DNA of 64,000 bases from Prado023 sp963798745 (GTDB taxonomy: Bacteria; Actinomycetota; Actinomycetes; S36-B12; CAIYMF01). Numbering within the stretch: position 1 is the first letter of the stretch; each line of letters starts with the position of its first letter. The position numbers were made by a program, and so were the translations under genes. A model generated the notes under the pieces. It was not told where the DNA came from. It worked only from the letters and a program-made list of their open reading frames with translations, and searched no databases. Shown one piece after another: positions 32,936-42,054 of the stretch. The stretch is taken from positions 186,001 through 250,000 of the forward strand of contig CAWCUF010000004.1 of NCBI GenBank assembly GCA_963798745.1, read 5' to 3'.

Positions 32936-35900
32936 ATGAAGGTATGCGTTCTTGGGGGCATCAGGATCGGTGTGGGCGGGGAGCCGTCGCCGGTGAGCAC
33001 CCTGCGGCACCAGCGGATCGTGGCAGGCCTGGTCCTTGCCGGCCCTCAGGGGCTTTCCGTGGATAGCCTCGCCGCCCGGGTGTGGGATGCCGACGAGACG
33101 CCGACTTCCCCGGTCCCGACCCTGCGGACCTACGTCAAGCGGTTGCGGTCCACCGCTTCCGATGAGGACGGCACGCTCATCGTGACCCGTCCAGGTGGGT
33201 ACGTGCTGTCCGTCGACCCCGACGACGTGGACAGCGAGTACTTCCTGCGGCTCGTCGCAGAGGCACAGCGGGAGACCCGGCTGGATGACTCGCTGCACCT
33301 GCTGGATCGGGCCCTGGCCCTGTGGCGGGGAGCTCCGTTCGACGGATTGGAGGGTCTCGATTGGGTAGCTCCCAGTGCCACCCGGCTCAATGAGGCCAGA
33401 GTGGCTGCTCAGGTGCATCGCTTGGCCGTGCTCCTTGACCTTGGCGTCGGTGACGTCGCCGGGGAGGCGGCGGACCTGCTCGTGGACAACCCCTACCACG
33501 AGCGGCTTCGCGCACTACGTGTGGTGGCGTTGTACCGCGCGGGCAGGCAGGCCGAGGCCTTGGCTGACATCGCCGAGCATCGCACCCGGATGGGAGACGA
33601 GCTCGGGGTCGACGTGTCCAAGGCGGTCAGCGAGCTCGAGGTCGCCATCCTGCGCCAGGACCCAGCGCTGAGCGCCCCCCAAAGCTCAGGACATGCCCTT
33701 CGCGGGTACCTGTTGGGTCCCCGCATCGGTGGAGGTGCAACCTCCGTCGTGAATCGGGCGACCCAACCATCGGTCGGTCGCCAGGTCGCGGTCAAGATCA
33801 TCCGGGGCGCGCGCGCCAACGACCCGGGCTTCGTCCGCCGGTTCCCAACGCAATCCACGACCGTGGCCCGACTGGCGCACCCACACATCGTCCCGCTGTA
33901 CGACTACTGGCGTGACGCGGAGCAGGCCTACTTCGTCCTCCGGTGGATCGAGGGCGGCAACCTCACCGATGCGTTGGCCGCGCACCCGATGACGCTGTCG
34001 CGTGTCGCTGACGTCGTGGCACAGGTCGCCGACGCATTGGACTTCGCCCACAGCCGCGGGGTCATCCACCGCAACGTCAAACCGTCCAATGTGCTGCTCG
34101 ATCGAGATGGCAACGCCTACCTCACCGACTTCGGCATCCCAACGAATGCCGGTCGAGGGGCGGGCACACAAGGATTCATGGACACCGCGGGCTTCGTCTC
34201 ACCAGAAGTGCTCAGCGGCGACGATGCCGGACCGTCCACCGATGTCTTCTCGCTCGGCGTTCTGGTCAACGTGATGCTGGCCCGCGGCCCGCAGCCGGCC
34301 GGCGCCGCCGGGGCGCACGACTCGGCTGACGACACCCACGGACTGCCCGGCCCCGTCGAGACCGGGGATCCGAAGCTGGACGCCGCCCTCGACAGGCTGG
34401 TGGCCCGGGCGACCGCCAGCGAACCCAGCCACCGCCACGCCTCGGCGGGGGCGCTGGCCACCGAGCTCGCTGAGCTCGCGTCGGTGGCACCGAGGCCCCG
34501 CAGCATCGACCTCGAGAACCCCTATCGGGGGCTGGCGGCGTTCGCGGCACCTGACGCTGGGGTGTTCTTCGGACGTGATCGGATGATCTCAACCGTGCTG
34601 GCCCGCCTTGCCCAGGAGCCCGGCGTGCTCGTCGTCGGCCCATCCGGGTGTGGCAAGTCCTCGCTGGTCGGCGCCGGCGTCGTGCCTCGGCTGCGATCGA
34701 TGCCCCACCCACCTCTGGTGACGACGATGGTGCCCGGATCGGATCCGTTCGCTGCTCTGGTCCAAGCCCTGGGGATGGTGGCCACCAACCCGGACGCCGA
34801 TGCCAGGGAACTCATCGATGCCGACTCGGGGCTGGTCGAGATGACCGCTGCGTTGTGCCCGGGTTCTCGAGTCACGATTGTCGTCGACCAACTGGAAGAG
34901 CTGTTCACGCTGTGCCCGCCGGCTGAGTCCGAGGCGTTCCTTGCGTTGCTGGCCGGAGCGCTGTCGTCGTCCACCGGGAAAGGCACCCTCCTGCTGTCGA
35001 TCCGTGCGGACTTCTTCGACCGGCCACTGGAGTCGCCCTCGTTCGGCAAAGTCGTCGGTCCAGCAGTACAGACCTTGTACCCGATGACTGCAGACGAGCT
35101 GGTGGCGGCCATCACCAAGCCGGCGCGTACCGTGGGCGTTGAGTTCAGCGAGGCGCTCGTGGCCCGATTGGCCGCGGATGTGGCTGACCAACCCGGAACC
35201 CTGCCCCTGCTTCAGTTCGCCCTCACTGAGATGTTCGAGCGTCGATCGATGGACCGCATCGATGTGCCCGACTACGAGCGGGTCGGCGGACTGGCCGGTG
35301 CCCTGGTGGCGGCAGCCGAGGAGCGGTTCGCCCTGATGTCGGTCGAGGAGCAGCTTGCGGTCCGCCGGTTGATGTCGAGGCTTGTCGCTGTCGAGGGCGA
35401 GGTGACCAGCCGGCGTGAGCTCGTTGCCGACATGGCCAACATCCCGGGAGTCAGCCGAGAGCTGATCGACGGGCTCGCTGGGGCGAGGTTGCTCACGCTC
35501 GACCACCAACCCACGAGTCGGGAACCGACGGTGGAACTCGTGCATGAAGCCCTCCTTGAGGCGTGGCCCCGGCTGCGCGGTTGGGTCGACGAGAACCGGG
35601 AGCACTTGAGCGTGGCAGGTCGGCTGCGGACCGATGCGGCACAGTGGTGGAGCCAGGGCCGCGACCCGGACCTGCTCTACCGAGGCCTGGCCCTCGCCCT
35701 CGCCGAGGACGTCGCCGCGGACACCGGCATTGGGCTCTCCGGGCCGGAACGCGAGTTCCTCGCAGCCGGGGTACGTGCCCGGGACGACGAGGAGGCTCAC
35801 GCCCGCGAGCAGGTGGTGCGGGAGCGCCGCCAGGCACGTCGTCGCAGCGCCCTGCTCACCGCAACTGCAGCGGCAGTGGTCATCGGCGTCCTGGCGACAG

Positions 35901-38080
35901 TGCTTGGCGCGGGTGCCGCACGGCAGGCAGCCGACGACCGCGACGTCGCCGCTTTCACCGAGCTCGTCGGGAACGCCACCCTCCTGCAGGGAACACGCCC
36001 GGACCTCGGCCTCCTCCTGGCAGCTGAGGCCTTCAACCAGGATCCCGGCCCCGAGTCGCAGGGGGCGCTCCTCGCTGGTCTGCACCAACTGGATGGCACT
36101 GCAGAGGTATGGACCGAGGGCCGGTTCGTCGGAACCGCCCGAGGGGGGTGCACCAGCGCGCCCGAGCCGGGGGTGCTCGTCGTGTCGCCGAACACGCCCC
36201 CCGACAGTCCGGGGGCGCGTCAAAGGCTTGTGGAACTCGACGTCGTGAACCAGCAAGTCGTGCGCCGGCTCGAGGACGTTGACCTCGTGTGCGGCGTCCG
36301 CCGCCTGCCGGGTGGACTTGCGGCTGGCCCGGGCGGGGCGATGTTCGCGGGCAACACGATCGAAAGGGTCGCGCTGCTCGTGGACGAGGGCGGCAAGGAG
36401 GTCGCCAAGTTTCCGTTGTGGTCAGATCCCCTCTTCGGCCCCGAGGGCCAGCTCATCGCGCGCCGCGGCAAGGACAGTGGGTCCTACTACGTCGTGGACC
36501 CAGAGACGCGTCAGCCGGTCGGTGAGAGCGTCTTCACCGGCATACAGGCGTGGCTGTCACCGACTGCCTCGTACTTCCTGGTGGTGGGGCTCGGTGAGGA
36601 CGGGGCCGGCGGGACAGGCCCGGTCACCCTGGTGGATGCGCAGACCTTCGGCACCATCGCCACGCTCGCCGACATCGTGGTCGGCCCTCCGCCCGCGTGG
36701 GGCCCGGGCGACATGCTGGTGGCGTTCGGTGACGAGCGCGGAACACTGGGGGTTTGGGACACCAGGACAGGTGAGCCGGTGCTCGCCGTCGACAACGTGG
36801 GAGCCTCGTTGGTCGCGATCTCCCCGGACGGCACCACGATCGCCGTCTCCACGGGCGCCGGGGACGTGCAGTACCGGTCGCTAGCCGACGGGCGGGTCCT
36901 CGACGAGGTCGACCCGGGCCCGAGCGTGCCCATGGCCCTGGAATGGATCGATGACACCCGGCTCGCCGCATTGGGCGCCGACGGGGTGGTGTCGATCCTC
37001 AGCCGAGACGGGCGCGCGCTGGGGGAGCGCGGGCCTCCCTGCTGCTCGCCGGAGGAGTTCTCCTACGTCATGCCCGAGGGGCAACCGAATCCCTACGCCT
37101 ACTACGGCAACCTCGCGACCGGCATGGGGCGCTTCGTCGACCTCGAGACCGGTGCCACGGCGACAGTCGACATGTCGCCCTACGTGTCCGACCCGTCGGC
37201 GGCTGAGGTGCGGCTGGATACCAGGGACGTGCTGCTGCTCGAACCAACCGGCAACGCCCTGCTCGTTGATGGACTCGGCACTCTGGTGCACAAGGTTCCG
37301 TTGCCCGTGGAGCACCTCCCCTATGACGCTGCGATGGCCGCTGCAGGGGGACGGCCATCCGCGGACCCTCCGCCCCCAACCTTCACGGTGATGGGGGTGG
37401 CCTCGGGAGGACGAACGGCTGTCTACTCCCTCGAGGTGGCACATGTCGACGCAACCACCCTCGACGTCGTTGCTGGCCCCAACCGACTCGATCTGCCCGG
37501 GCCAGCGAACTACGTGGCGCTGCAGAACGGCTCAGTGATCGCGCTGGAGTACCAGGATTCCGAGGCGATCAGGTTGGAGTTCCGCGACACCGATGGTGCC
37601 ATTCTAGCCGAGGGCAGGGTGCCCTTCCCGGTCGGCTGGGCCGCCCTGACCGGTGATGACCGCCATGTGGTCGCTGCGAGAGCGTCCGACGACTCGGTGC
37701 GCGTGGTGGACACCAGCGACGGCCGCGTCACCGTGCTGCCGGTGAACTCCGAACCCCGGGAGCCCCACATGCTCTCCGATTCCCGGTTCATGCTCCAGAC
37801 CCGCGAGGGGCAGTACGAACTTTGGGATGCCGCGGGACCGACGCGGATCGGAGCCCTGGCCGATCCAGGCCCGTATGCCAGGACCTCCCCATCGGTGGCC
37901 CGCGACGAGTCGCACGTCTGGATCGTGCTCGACGGCGCCTGGACCAGGATCCCCCTGGACCCACGCGAATGGCGCGATCGTGCTTGCACCCTGGCGGGCC
38001 GGTCCCTCACCGAACAGGAATGGCGCGACTTCGTACCGGGCGACCAGCCCTACCACGACGCCTGCGCCGCCACCGCCTGA
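32936..38080 (+). CDS. SARP (BTAD) - pseudokinase - nSTAND ATPase - propeller signalling protein
   Basis: The product has 1714 residues from ATG 32936 (MKVCVLGGIRIGVGG). Residues 1-95 form a SARP winged helix and 100-250 a BTAD helical domain. A Ser/Thr-kinase fold follows at about 255-510, with VAVKII (Lys287) and TDFGI (Asp398). The catalytic loop, however, reads VIHRNVKPSN: Asn380 replaces the catalytic Asp, and the alpha-C segment FVRRFPTQSTTVARL lacks the usual Glu, so it is probably inactive as a kinase. Next comes a STAND P-loop domain (GPSGCGKSS, Lys574; VTIVVDQLEELF, Asp651) with a helical part, a membrane helix at about 971-995 and a WD40-like C-terminal half. SARP-STAND proteins switch on specialised metabolism; here the DNA-binding end would be tied to the membrane. 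Confidence 0.85.
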   Translation: MKVCVLGGIRIGVGGEPSPVSTLRHQRIVAGLVLAGPQGLSVDSLAARVWDADETPTSPVPTLRTYVKRLRSTASDEDGTLIVTRPGGYVLSVDPDDVDSEYFLRLVAEAQRETRLDDSLHLLDRALALWRGAPFDGLEGLDWVAPSATRLNEARVAAQVHRLAVLLDLGVGDVAGEAADLLVDNPYHERLRALRVVALYRAGRQAEALADIAEHRTRMGDELGVDVSKAVSELEVAILRQDPALSAPQSSGHALRGYLLGPRIGGGATSVVNRATQPSVGRQVAVKIIRGARANDPGFVRRFPTQSTTVARLAHPHIVPLYDYWRDAEQAYFVLRWIEGGNLTDALAAHPMTLSRVADVVAQVADALDFAHSRGVIHRNVKPSNVLLDRDGNAYLTDFGIPTNAGRGAGTQGFMDTAGFVSPEVLSGDDAGPSTDVFSLGVLVNVMLARGPQPAGAAGAHDSADDTHGLPGPVETGDPKLDAALDRLVARATASEPSHRHASAGALATELAELASVAPRPRSIDLENPYRGLAAFAAPDAGVFFGRDRMISTVLARLAQEPGVLVVGPSGCGKSSLVGAGVVPRLRSMPHPPLVTTMVPGSDPFAALVQALGMVATNPDADARELIDADSGLVEMTAALCPGSRVTIVVDQLEELFTLCPPAESEAFLALLAGALSSSTGKGTLLLSIRADFFDRPLESPSFGKVVGPAVQTLYPMTADELVAAITKPARTVGVEFSEALVARLAADVADQPGTLPLLQFALTEMFERRSMDRIDVPDYERVGGLAGALVAAAEERFALMSVEEQLAVRRLMSRLVAVEGEVTSRRELVADMANIPGVSRELIDGLAGARLLTLDHQPTSREPTVELVHEALLEAWPRLRGWVDENREHLSVAGRLRTDAAQWWSQGRDPDLLYRGLALALAEDVAADTGIGLSGPEREFLAAGVRARDDEEAHAREQVVRERRQARRRSALLTATAAAVVIGVLATVLGAGAARQAADDRDVAAFTELVGNATLLQGTRPDLGLLLAAEAFNQDPGPESQGALLAGLHQLDGTAEVWTEGRFVGTARGGCTSAPEPGVLVVSPNTPPDSPGARQRLVELDVVNQQVVRRLEDVDLVCGVRRLPGGLAAGPGGAMFAGNTIERVALLVDEGGKEVAKFPLWSDPLFGPEGQLIARRGKDSGSYYVVDPETRQPVGESVFTGIQAWLSPTASYFLVVGLGEDGAGGTGPVTLVDAQTFGTIATLADIVVGPPPAWGPGDMLVAFGDERGTLGVWDTRTGEPVLAVDNVGASLVAISPDGTTIAVSTGAGDVQYRSLADGRVLDEVDPGPSVPMALEWIDDTRLAALGADGVVSILSRDGRALGERGPPCCSPEEFSYVMPEGQPNPYAYYGNLATGMGRFVDLETGATATVDMSPYVSDPSAAEVRLDTRDVLLLEPTGNALLVDGLGTLVHKVPLPVEHLPYDAAMAAAGGRPSADPPPPTFTVMGVASGGRTAVYSLEVAHVDATTLDVVAGPNRLDLPGPANYVALQNGSVIALEYQDSEAIRLEFRDTDGAILAEGRVPFPVGWAALTGDDRHVVAARASDDSVRVVDTSDGRVTVLPVNSEPREPHMLSDSRFMLQTREGQYELWDAAGPTRIGALADPGPYARTSPSVARDESHVWIVLDGAWTRIPLDPREWRDRACTLAGRSLTEQEWRDFVPGDQPYHDACAATA

Positions 38081-38220
38081 GGCGAGACGGGGCTGCGCGT
38101 CTGCCGGATTCCCGCTGCTATGCGGCTGCTATGTCGCACTCATAGCGTTCGTTGCGCACGACAGGCCAGGCCCAGAGGCCGGGTCCGCTAGGAACACACT
38201 TCGATTGTCAGGAGACCCGC

Positions 38221-38826
38221 ATGCGCAACCGACCACACACCAAAACGCTGGCTGTCGCCGGCGCCACCGCTCTCGCCCTCAGCCTGACGGCCGGAGCGAG
38301 CGCCAGTGCCAAGGGTTTCATCGAGGATGAACTCCAGTACGAGTACTACTACGGCACCTTCGGCCAGACCCCCAACATCGCTCTGTTCGCCGGCGGCGAG
38401 GCTCAGGAGTTCTGCGGCGAAGGCGAGCCGGGACACGTCCCACCAGGAACCGCCCCCATGCGCGTCTTCCCGCGCAAGGACGGCTCGGTGGATCTCAAAG
38501 TGAATGCCAAGGACCAGCCGATCAACCTCTACTACATAGACGCTCCCGGCTCTCCGGAGTGGCTCGCGGAGATCTGCCCAGGGATCGAAGCCGGAGATGC
38601 ACCGCCAGTTCCCTTCGCCTCGGGCAAGGCTGCCCTGAAGGTCCGCGACACCATCGTCTCAGAAGACCGGGTGGAGTTCTTCAACTCCGTGAAGGGCAAG
38701 GCGCAAGGGACCGATGGAACGAGGTACAGGGTCCGGGCATCGGCCGACGGCGTCGTCGAAGACGGCGTTCTTGTCGGCGATCCCAGCGACGTCGTCACGT
38801 TCACGTTGAAGGAGATCCGACGCTGA
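38221..38826 (+). CDS. Secreted protein of unknown function
   Basis: From ATG 38221, preceded by CAGGAGACCCGC, the product has 201 residues. The N-terminus MRNRPHTKTLAVAGATALAL and cleavage near ASASA-KG mark a Sec signal peptide. The mature part (YEYYYGTFGQTPNIALFAGG, then EFCGEGEPGHVPPGTAPMRV, NLYYIDAPGSPEWLAEICPG) has two cysteines and a beta-strand pattern but no known family. It lies 140 bases after the SARP-STAND gene in the same direction and could be controlled by it. Confidence 0.65.
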   Translation: MRNRPHTKTLAVAGATALALSLTAGASASAKGFIEDELQYEYYYGTFGQTPNIALFAGGEAQEFCGEGEPGHVPPGTAPMRVFPRKDGSVDLKVNAKDQPINLYYIDAPGSPEWLAEICPGIEAGDAPPVPFASGKAALKVRDTIVSEDRVEFFNSVKGKAQGTDGTRYRVRASADGVVEDGVLVGDPSDVVTFTLKEIRR

Positions 38827-38893
38827 GACGACGTGGGGCCCTTCGCGGGGGGAGGGGACCCACCTTGGTCCGACTGGAACAGCCCCGCAACGA

Positions 38894-39376
38894 CTACTCT
38901 GACCAGTGGAGGTTTTGCCCATGACTGACGGAACCGATTCCCCGTCGACAACGGTCGGAACCGCCCCGGCTGTGAAGGCGTCTGGGTGAAGGACATCTCC
39001 CATGAACGCCGTACCGCGCCTGTTCCCGCGTGGATCCCAGGCCAATGCCACCGCAGACGATGATGGTCTGGTACCGACGGGGCACATCCAGTTCGTGCAT
39101 GGCCTGGCAGTACAGCTGCGGCGCCCGGTCGACCGCCTGTGCGGCCTGCCGGCACAGCCTGATCATGTCCGGCGAGACATCGCAGCCATCGACGTCCAAC
39201 CCGGCCGCCACCCACGGAACGAGCAGCCGGCCAGTGCCACACGCGACGTCCAAGGCCGGCTGGCCAGCCTCGACGAACTGCCGGAAGTAGTCGATCTCAG
39301 GTCCCGACTGGCGGAACAGCGACCACCACCGGGCCACCAATCCGTGATGCCAACTCCGCGGCTCAACAGGACTCAC
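38894..39376 (-). pseudogene. Class I SAM-dependent methyltransferase, truncated
   Basis: From GTG 39376 the frame reads VSPVEPRSWHHGLVARWWSL, then DYFRQFVEAGQPALDVACGT with the SAM-binding GTGRLL, and DVDGCDVSPDMIRLCRQAA. It proceeds through TIIVCGGIGLGSTREQ and then loses homology, so motifs after the third strand and the C-terminal half are missing. The frame ends at 38894 in Arg-rich shadow. It is a fragment of about 125 residues of a protein that should have about 250. Confidence 0.6.
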
Positions 39377-39610
39377 CTCGAAATCACCAGCCCTCCGCGA
39401 GCACCCCAACGGTCCGACCCCGCCAGCCCATGGCCGCGCCGCCCGAACAGCGCGTTCGACCCCAATCTGGCGCAGAGCGACGATCTTGCGCAACCTGGAG
39501 CGGTGCTGCCAAGGTCACCGAAGCGATGCTCAAGCAGCGGGAGCACCGCGAACCAGTCTCGGGCCCCGAACTGAAGACTCCCAGGTTCGATGGCCCCGTC
39601 TATCTAGGCT

Positions 39611-39728
39611 GGAGTGCAGCGCCTGGGTGGGTCTCAGCAGGGCTGTCAACGGCAGGGCTGGCCGGCCGGTCGCCAGTCACAGTGGGTGACCAGCCCCGGA
39701 ACACCCTATTGCGACACATCAGCGGCCG
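39611..39728. repeat. Dispersed repeat family A, copy with intact tail
   Basis: It begins GGAGTGCAGCGCCTGGGTGG and includes ACACCCTATTGCGACACATC. It is close to the copy at 28536-28652. Confidence 0.7.
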
Positions 39729-39991
39729 GCGTGGCTGTCGATGGGTCGGCGCTCACCCGCGATCACCCTCCGTTAGCGCTGTCTGGCTGGCTGCCTGACC
39801 TCGGCTTCGGCGGAGTCCCCGACCGTGCTCCACGACCAGTAGACCGGGGTCGGCGTCATCGCCCAGCCGGGCGCATCGGTCAGCCGCGGTCCACCAGGTG
39901 GTGTCCGAGGACCTCGACGGTGGCCAGTTGCCCCTCGAGCCGGAGACCGTCGCCTCGATGGCTGCCGTTCGTCGACTCGGCGGCGGGCAGT

Positions 39992-40847
39992 TCAACCGCG
40001 TTCGGCCGGGTTGAAGTCGTAGTGGTGGTAACCGGAGGCATCGAGGACGGCCACTGACGCTTCGGGCACCTCCACGAAGGACCCGGGCAACTCGGCTATG
40101 GGCTCCGACACCACGACGTGGGCGTCGTCGCTGAACATGCGCAGACGTTCGACTTCCGGGTACATCTGGGGTAGCGAGACCAAATCGACCGAGTGGAACA
40201 GCGACCGGGTACCGCCCTGCGTCGAGTACCGGAACGCCCAGATTGTGGACCCGTCGGATACCGCCACGGTGCCTTGCCAGGGGAAGGTGACGCCATGGGC
40301 TCTCCCGGCCGTTTCCACAACGCCGATGGCCCGGTGCATGCCGCCGATCGGGTCCTCTGGCAGCCCGAGGGTGAGCGCCAGGTAGAACAGGACCTCGGAG
40401 TCGGTGGTTCCCTGGATGCCCAGGTAGAGCTCCGGGTCAGCCGCGAGTACGAGTGACCAGAACCTGCGCGAGCTGACCCAGGTGACCAGCTCACCGCTCT
40501 TCTTCTGCCACGTCCGGGCGGCGGCCGGACCACCGGACCACCGATCCAACAGACAAACTGCCATCCGTTCCGCCAAGACAACTGGCTGTTCATGCACAAC
40601 GGGACCATCACGGAGTTCGCGCGCGTCAAGCGTGAATACGCCAGGCCGGGTCGAGGCTGCGGTAGACACCGGGACGCGCCTCTTCGGGGCTGTCCTGCGG
40701 GTACCAGCCGAAGCCGAAGCCGTCCCCGTTCACCGGTTCGGCCCCAAGGGAGGAGCCCAGCGACTGTGCGACGATCGAGTGGGTGGGGTGCAGGATCAGT
40801 TCGCTCGCGCGGATGGTGCTCCGCGATACGCCATCCATCGGCACATA
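39992..40847 (-). pseudogene. EgtC-like class II glutamine amidotransferase with an internal inversion
   Basis: The minus strand from ATG 40847 reads MCRWMAYRG (Cys2 is the Ntn nucleophile). After a one-base deletion it continues as STIRASELILHPTHSIVAQS up to VYRSLDPAW. The next block, expected to follow directly, lies on the plus strand at about 40452-40645: DQNLRELTQVTSSPLFFCHV then, past an 8-bp tandem duplication, PIQQTNCHPFRQDNWLFMHN. The final part (AADPELYLGIQGTTDSEVLF and onward to YHHYDFNPAERG) is again on the minus strand, ending at 39992. The order and orientation fit one in-place inversion of about 195 bp. All key residues exist, but the gene cannot make the protein. Confidence 0.75.
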
Positions 40848-41401
40848 TGACCACCTCGTCAGATCACGGCGCGCCCGCGCGCCTGTTCGGACTCGCCCTG
40901 CAATCGCAGAGCAGACCGGATCCAGGACCGGCTCACCGTACCCCCAGACTCCCAACTGGGTTGGACCAGGCCTGTCGCCGGAACTCCCTCGGAACACCGT
41001 GAACGCCGACACCCGACCAGAGCGGCGTCGAGGGGCGACGGCCGGGAACCCATTGGCCCTGACCCCAGTCATGCGGGGGCCCGCACGGGCGTCGATCGGG
41101 GGACGAGTTCAGAGCCCCACCACCGGATGGCCAGAGGTCACATACCGCACCAGAGTCCACGCTCAAGGCCGGATAGCCGACCCCCACCATCAAGAGCCGC
41201 CCGGACCGCCCTGGTACGTCTTGATGTCCAGGCTCTGCACCTGTTACACCGCGTTGACCGGGCAGACACCGAAGAGAAGCGCGGCGACCTTGAACTATTT
41301 GATGAACCCAAGGGCCACGCCGTCCTCGCCGCGTTCGGAACAATGGGCCTGCACGTCCACACCGCCATAGCCGGAGGCTTGTGCCCCGTGCCCTGCGGCG
41401 A
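40848..41401. other. Stretch with no supported gene
   Basis: A plus-strand frame ends at 41441 with ELFDEPKGHAVLAAFGTMGL, which looks protein-like, but it has no start, ribosome binding site or known family. It may be another gene remnant. Confidence 0.35.
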
Positions 41402-41866
41402 TCAACGGATCATCCTCATCCGCCCACGGCTGCGGGCCTGACATCCCCGCCAAGGCGCGCTCATCCGGGGGCCCCGCTTCGGGACCGTCTGGGGCGACAA
41501 CGTCCTCGCAAGGTTCATCGCTGACCCGCGTTGCCCACCCCCGGTCGACCGTAGGTAGAGGCACACGCTTGCCTGGGGAATCCACAATTCACCGCGACCT
41601 GCCCGTTCTGCGCGGAATCCGGTGAGAACGAGACCAGCCATCCCCAACGCCTCAGCCTTCGCCGCTATCAGGGCCTTGTCGTAGAGCCTGGCCGGGTCAC
41701 TGGTCACAGCCTCCCCAAGATCAACCGCCCTATTGAACGACACTCTCCCCGCACGCATGAACACACCGGCGCCCACGAGGCCCAGCAAGACGACCGCGGC
41801 CACCAAGGTGTAGGTCAGCCCGCCACCGCCACCTCCCTGTGGCGTCAGCCGGTAGCCCCCGCTCAC
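41402..41866 (-). CDS. Possible small membrane-anchored protein
   Basis: The frame from about 41866 has a glycine run, one membrane helix (YTLVAAVVLLGLVGAGVFM) and a plausible soluble part (RAVDLGEAVTSDPARLYDKA, then ALGMAGLVLTGFRAERAG). The last 50 residues turn Arg/Pro-rich and look like shadow, so the true gene may end earlier by frameshift. No family is recognised. It would be transcribed away from the SulP gene. Confidence 0.35.
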   Translation of the reverse strand: MSGGYRLTPQGGGGGGLTYTLVAAVVLLGLVGAGVFMRAGRVSFNRAVDLGEAVTSDPARLYDKALIAAKAEALGMAGLVLTGFRAERAGRGELWIPQASVCLYLRSTGGGQRGSAMNLARTLSPQTVPKRGPRMSAPWRGCQARSRGRMRMIR

Positions 41867-42054
41867 CCTCGAGCCCCCACGGGCCGGCCCGGTTCTGTCC
41901 GCTGATCGCGGTGTGGGTGGCGTTCAGCACGCGCGCTGATGCGCAGGCGGTCACTCATGCACTGCGGTTCCTGCGGACGGGTAGGAGCCTCCCGAAACCA
42001 CAACGCCTGCTAGCGAGGCCCCAGGACGTAACACGTACCGTCTAAGGTGCCCCC

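Noticed and set aside
34589..36256. Long minus-strand frame opposite the SARP-STAND gene
   Set aside because: It is an antisense shadow with no family match; the plus strand carries clear domains throughout.
32936..38080. Active Ser/Thr kinase
   Set aside because: The catalytic loop has HRN instead of HRD and the alpha-C glutamate is missing; an active enzyme is unlikely.
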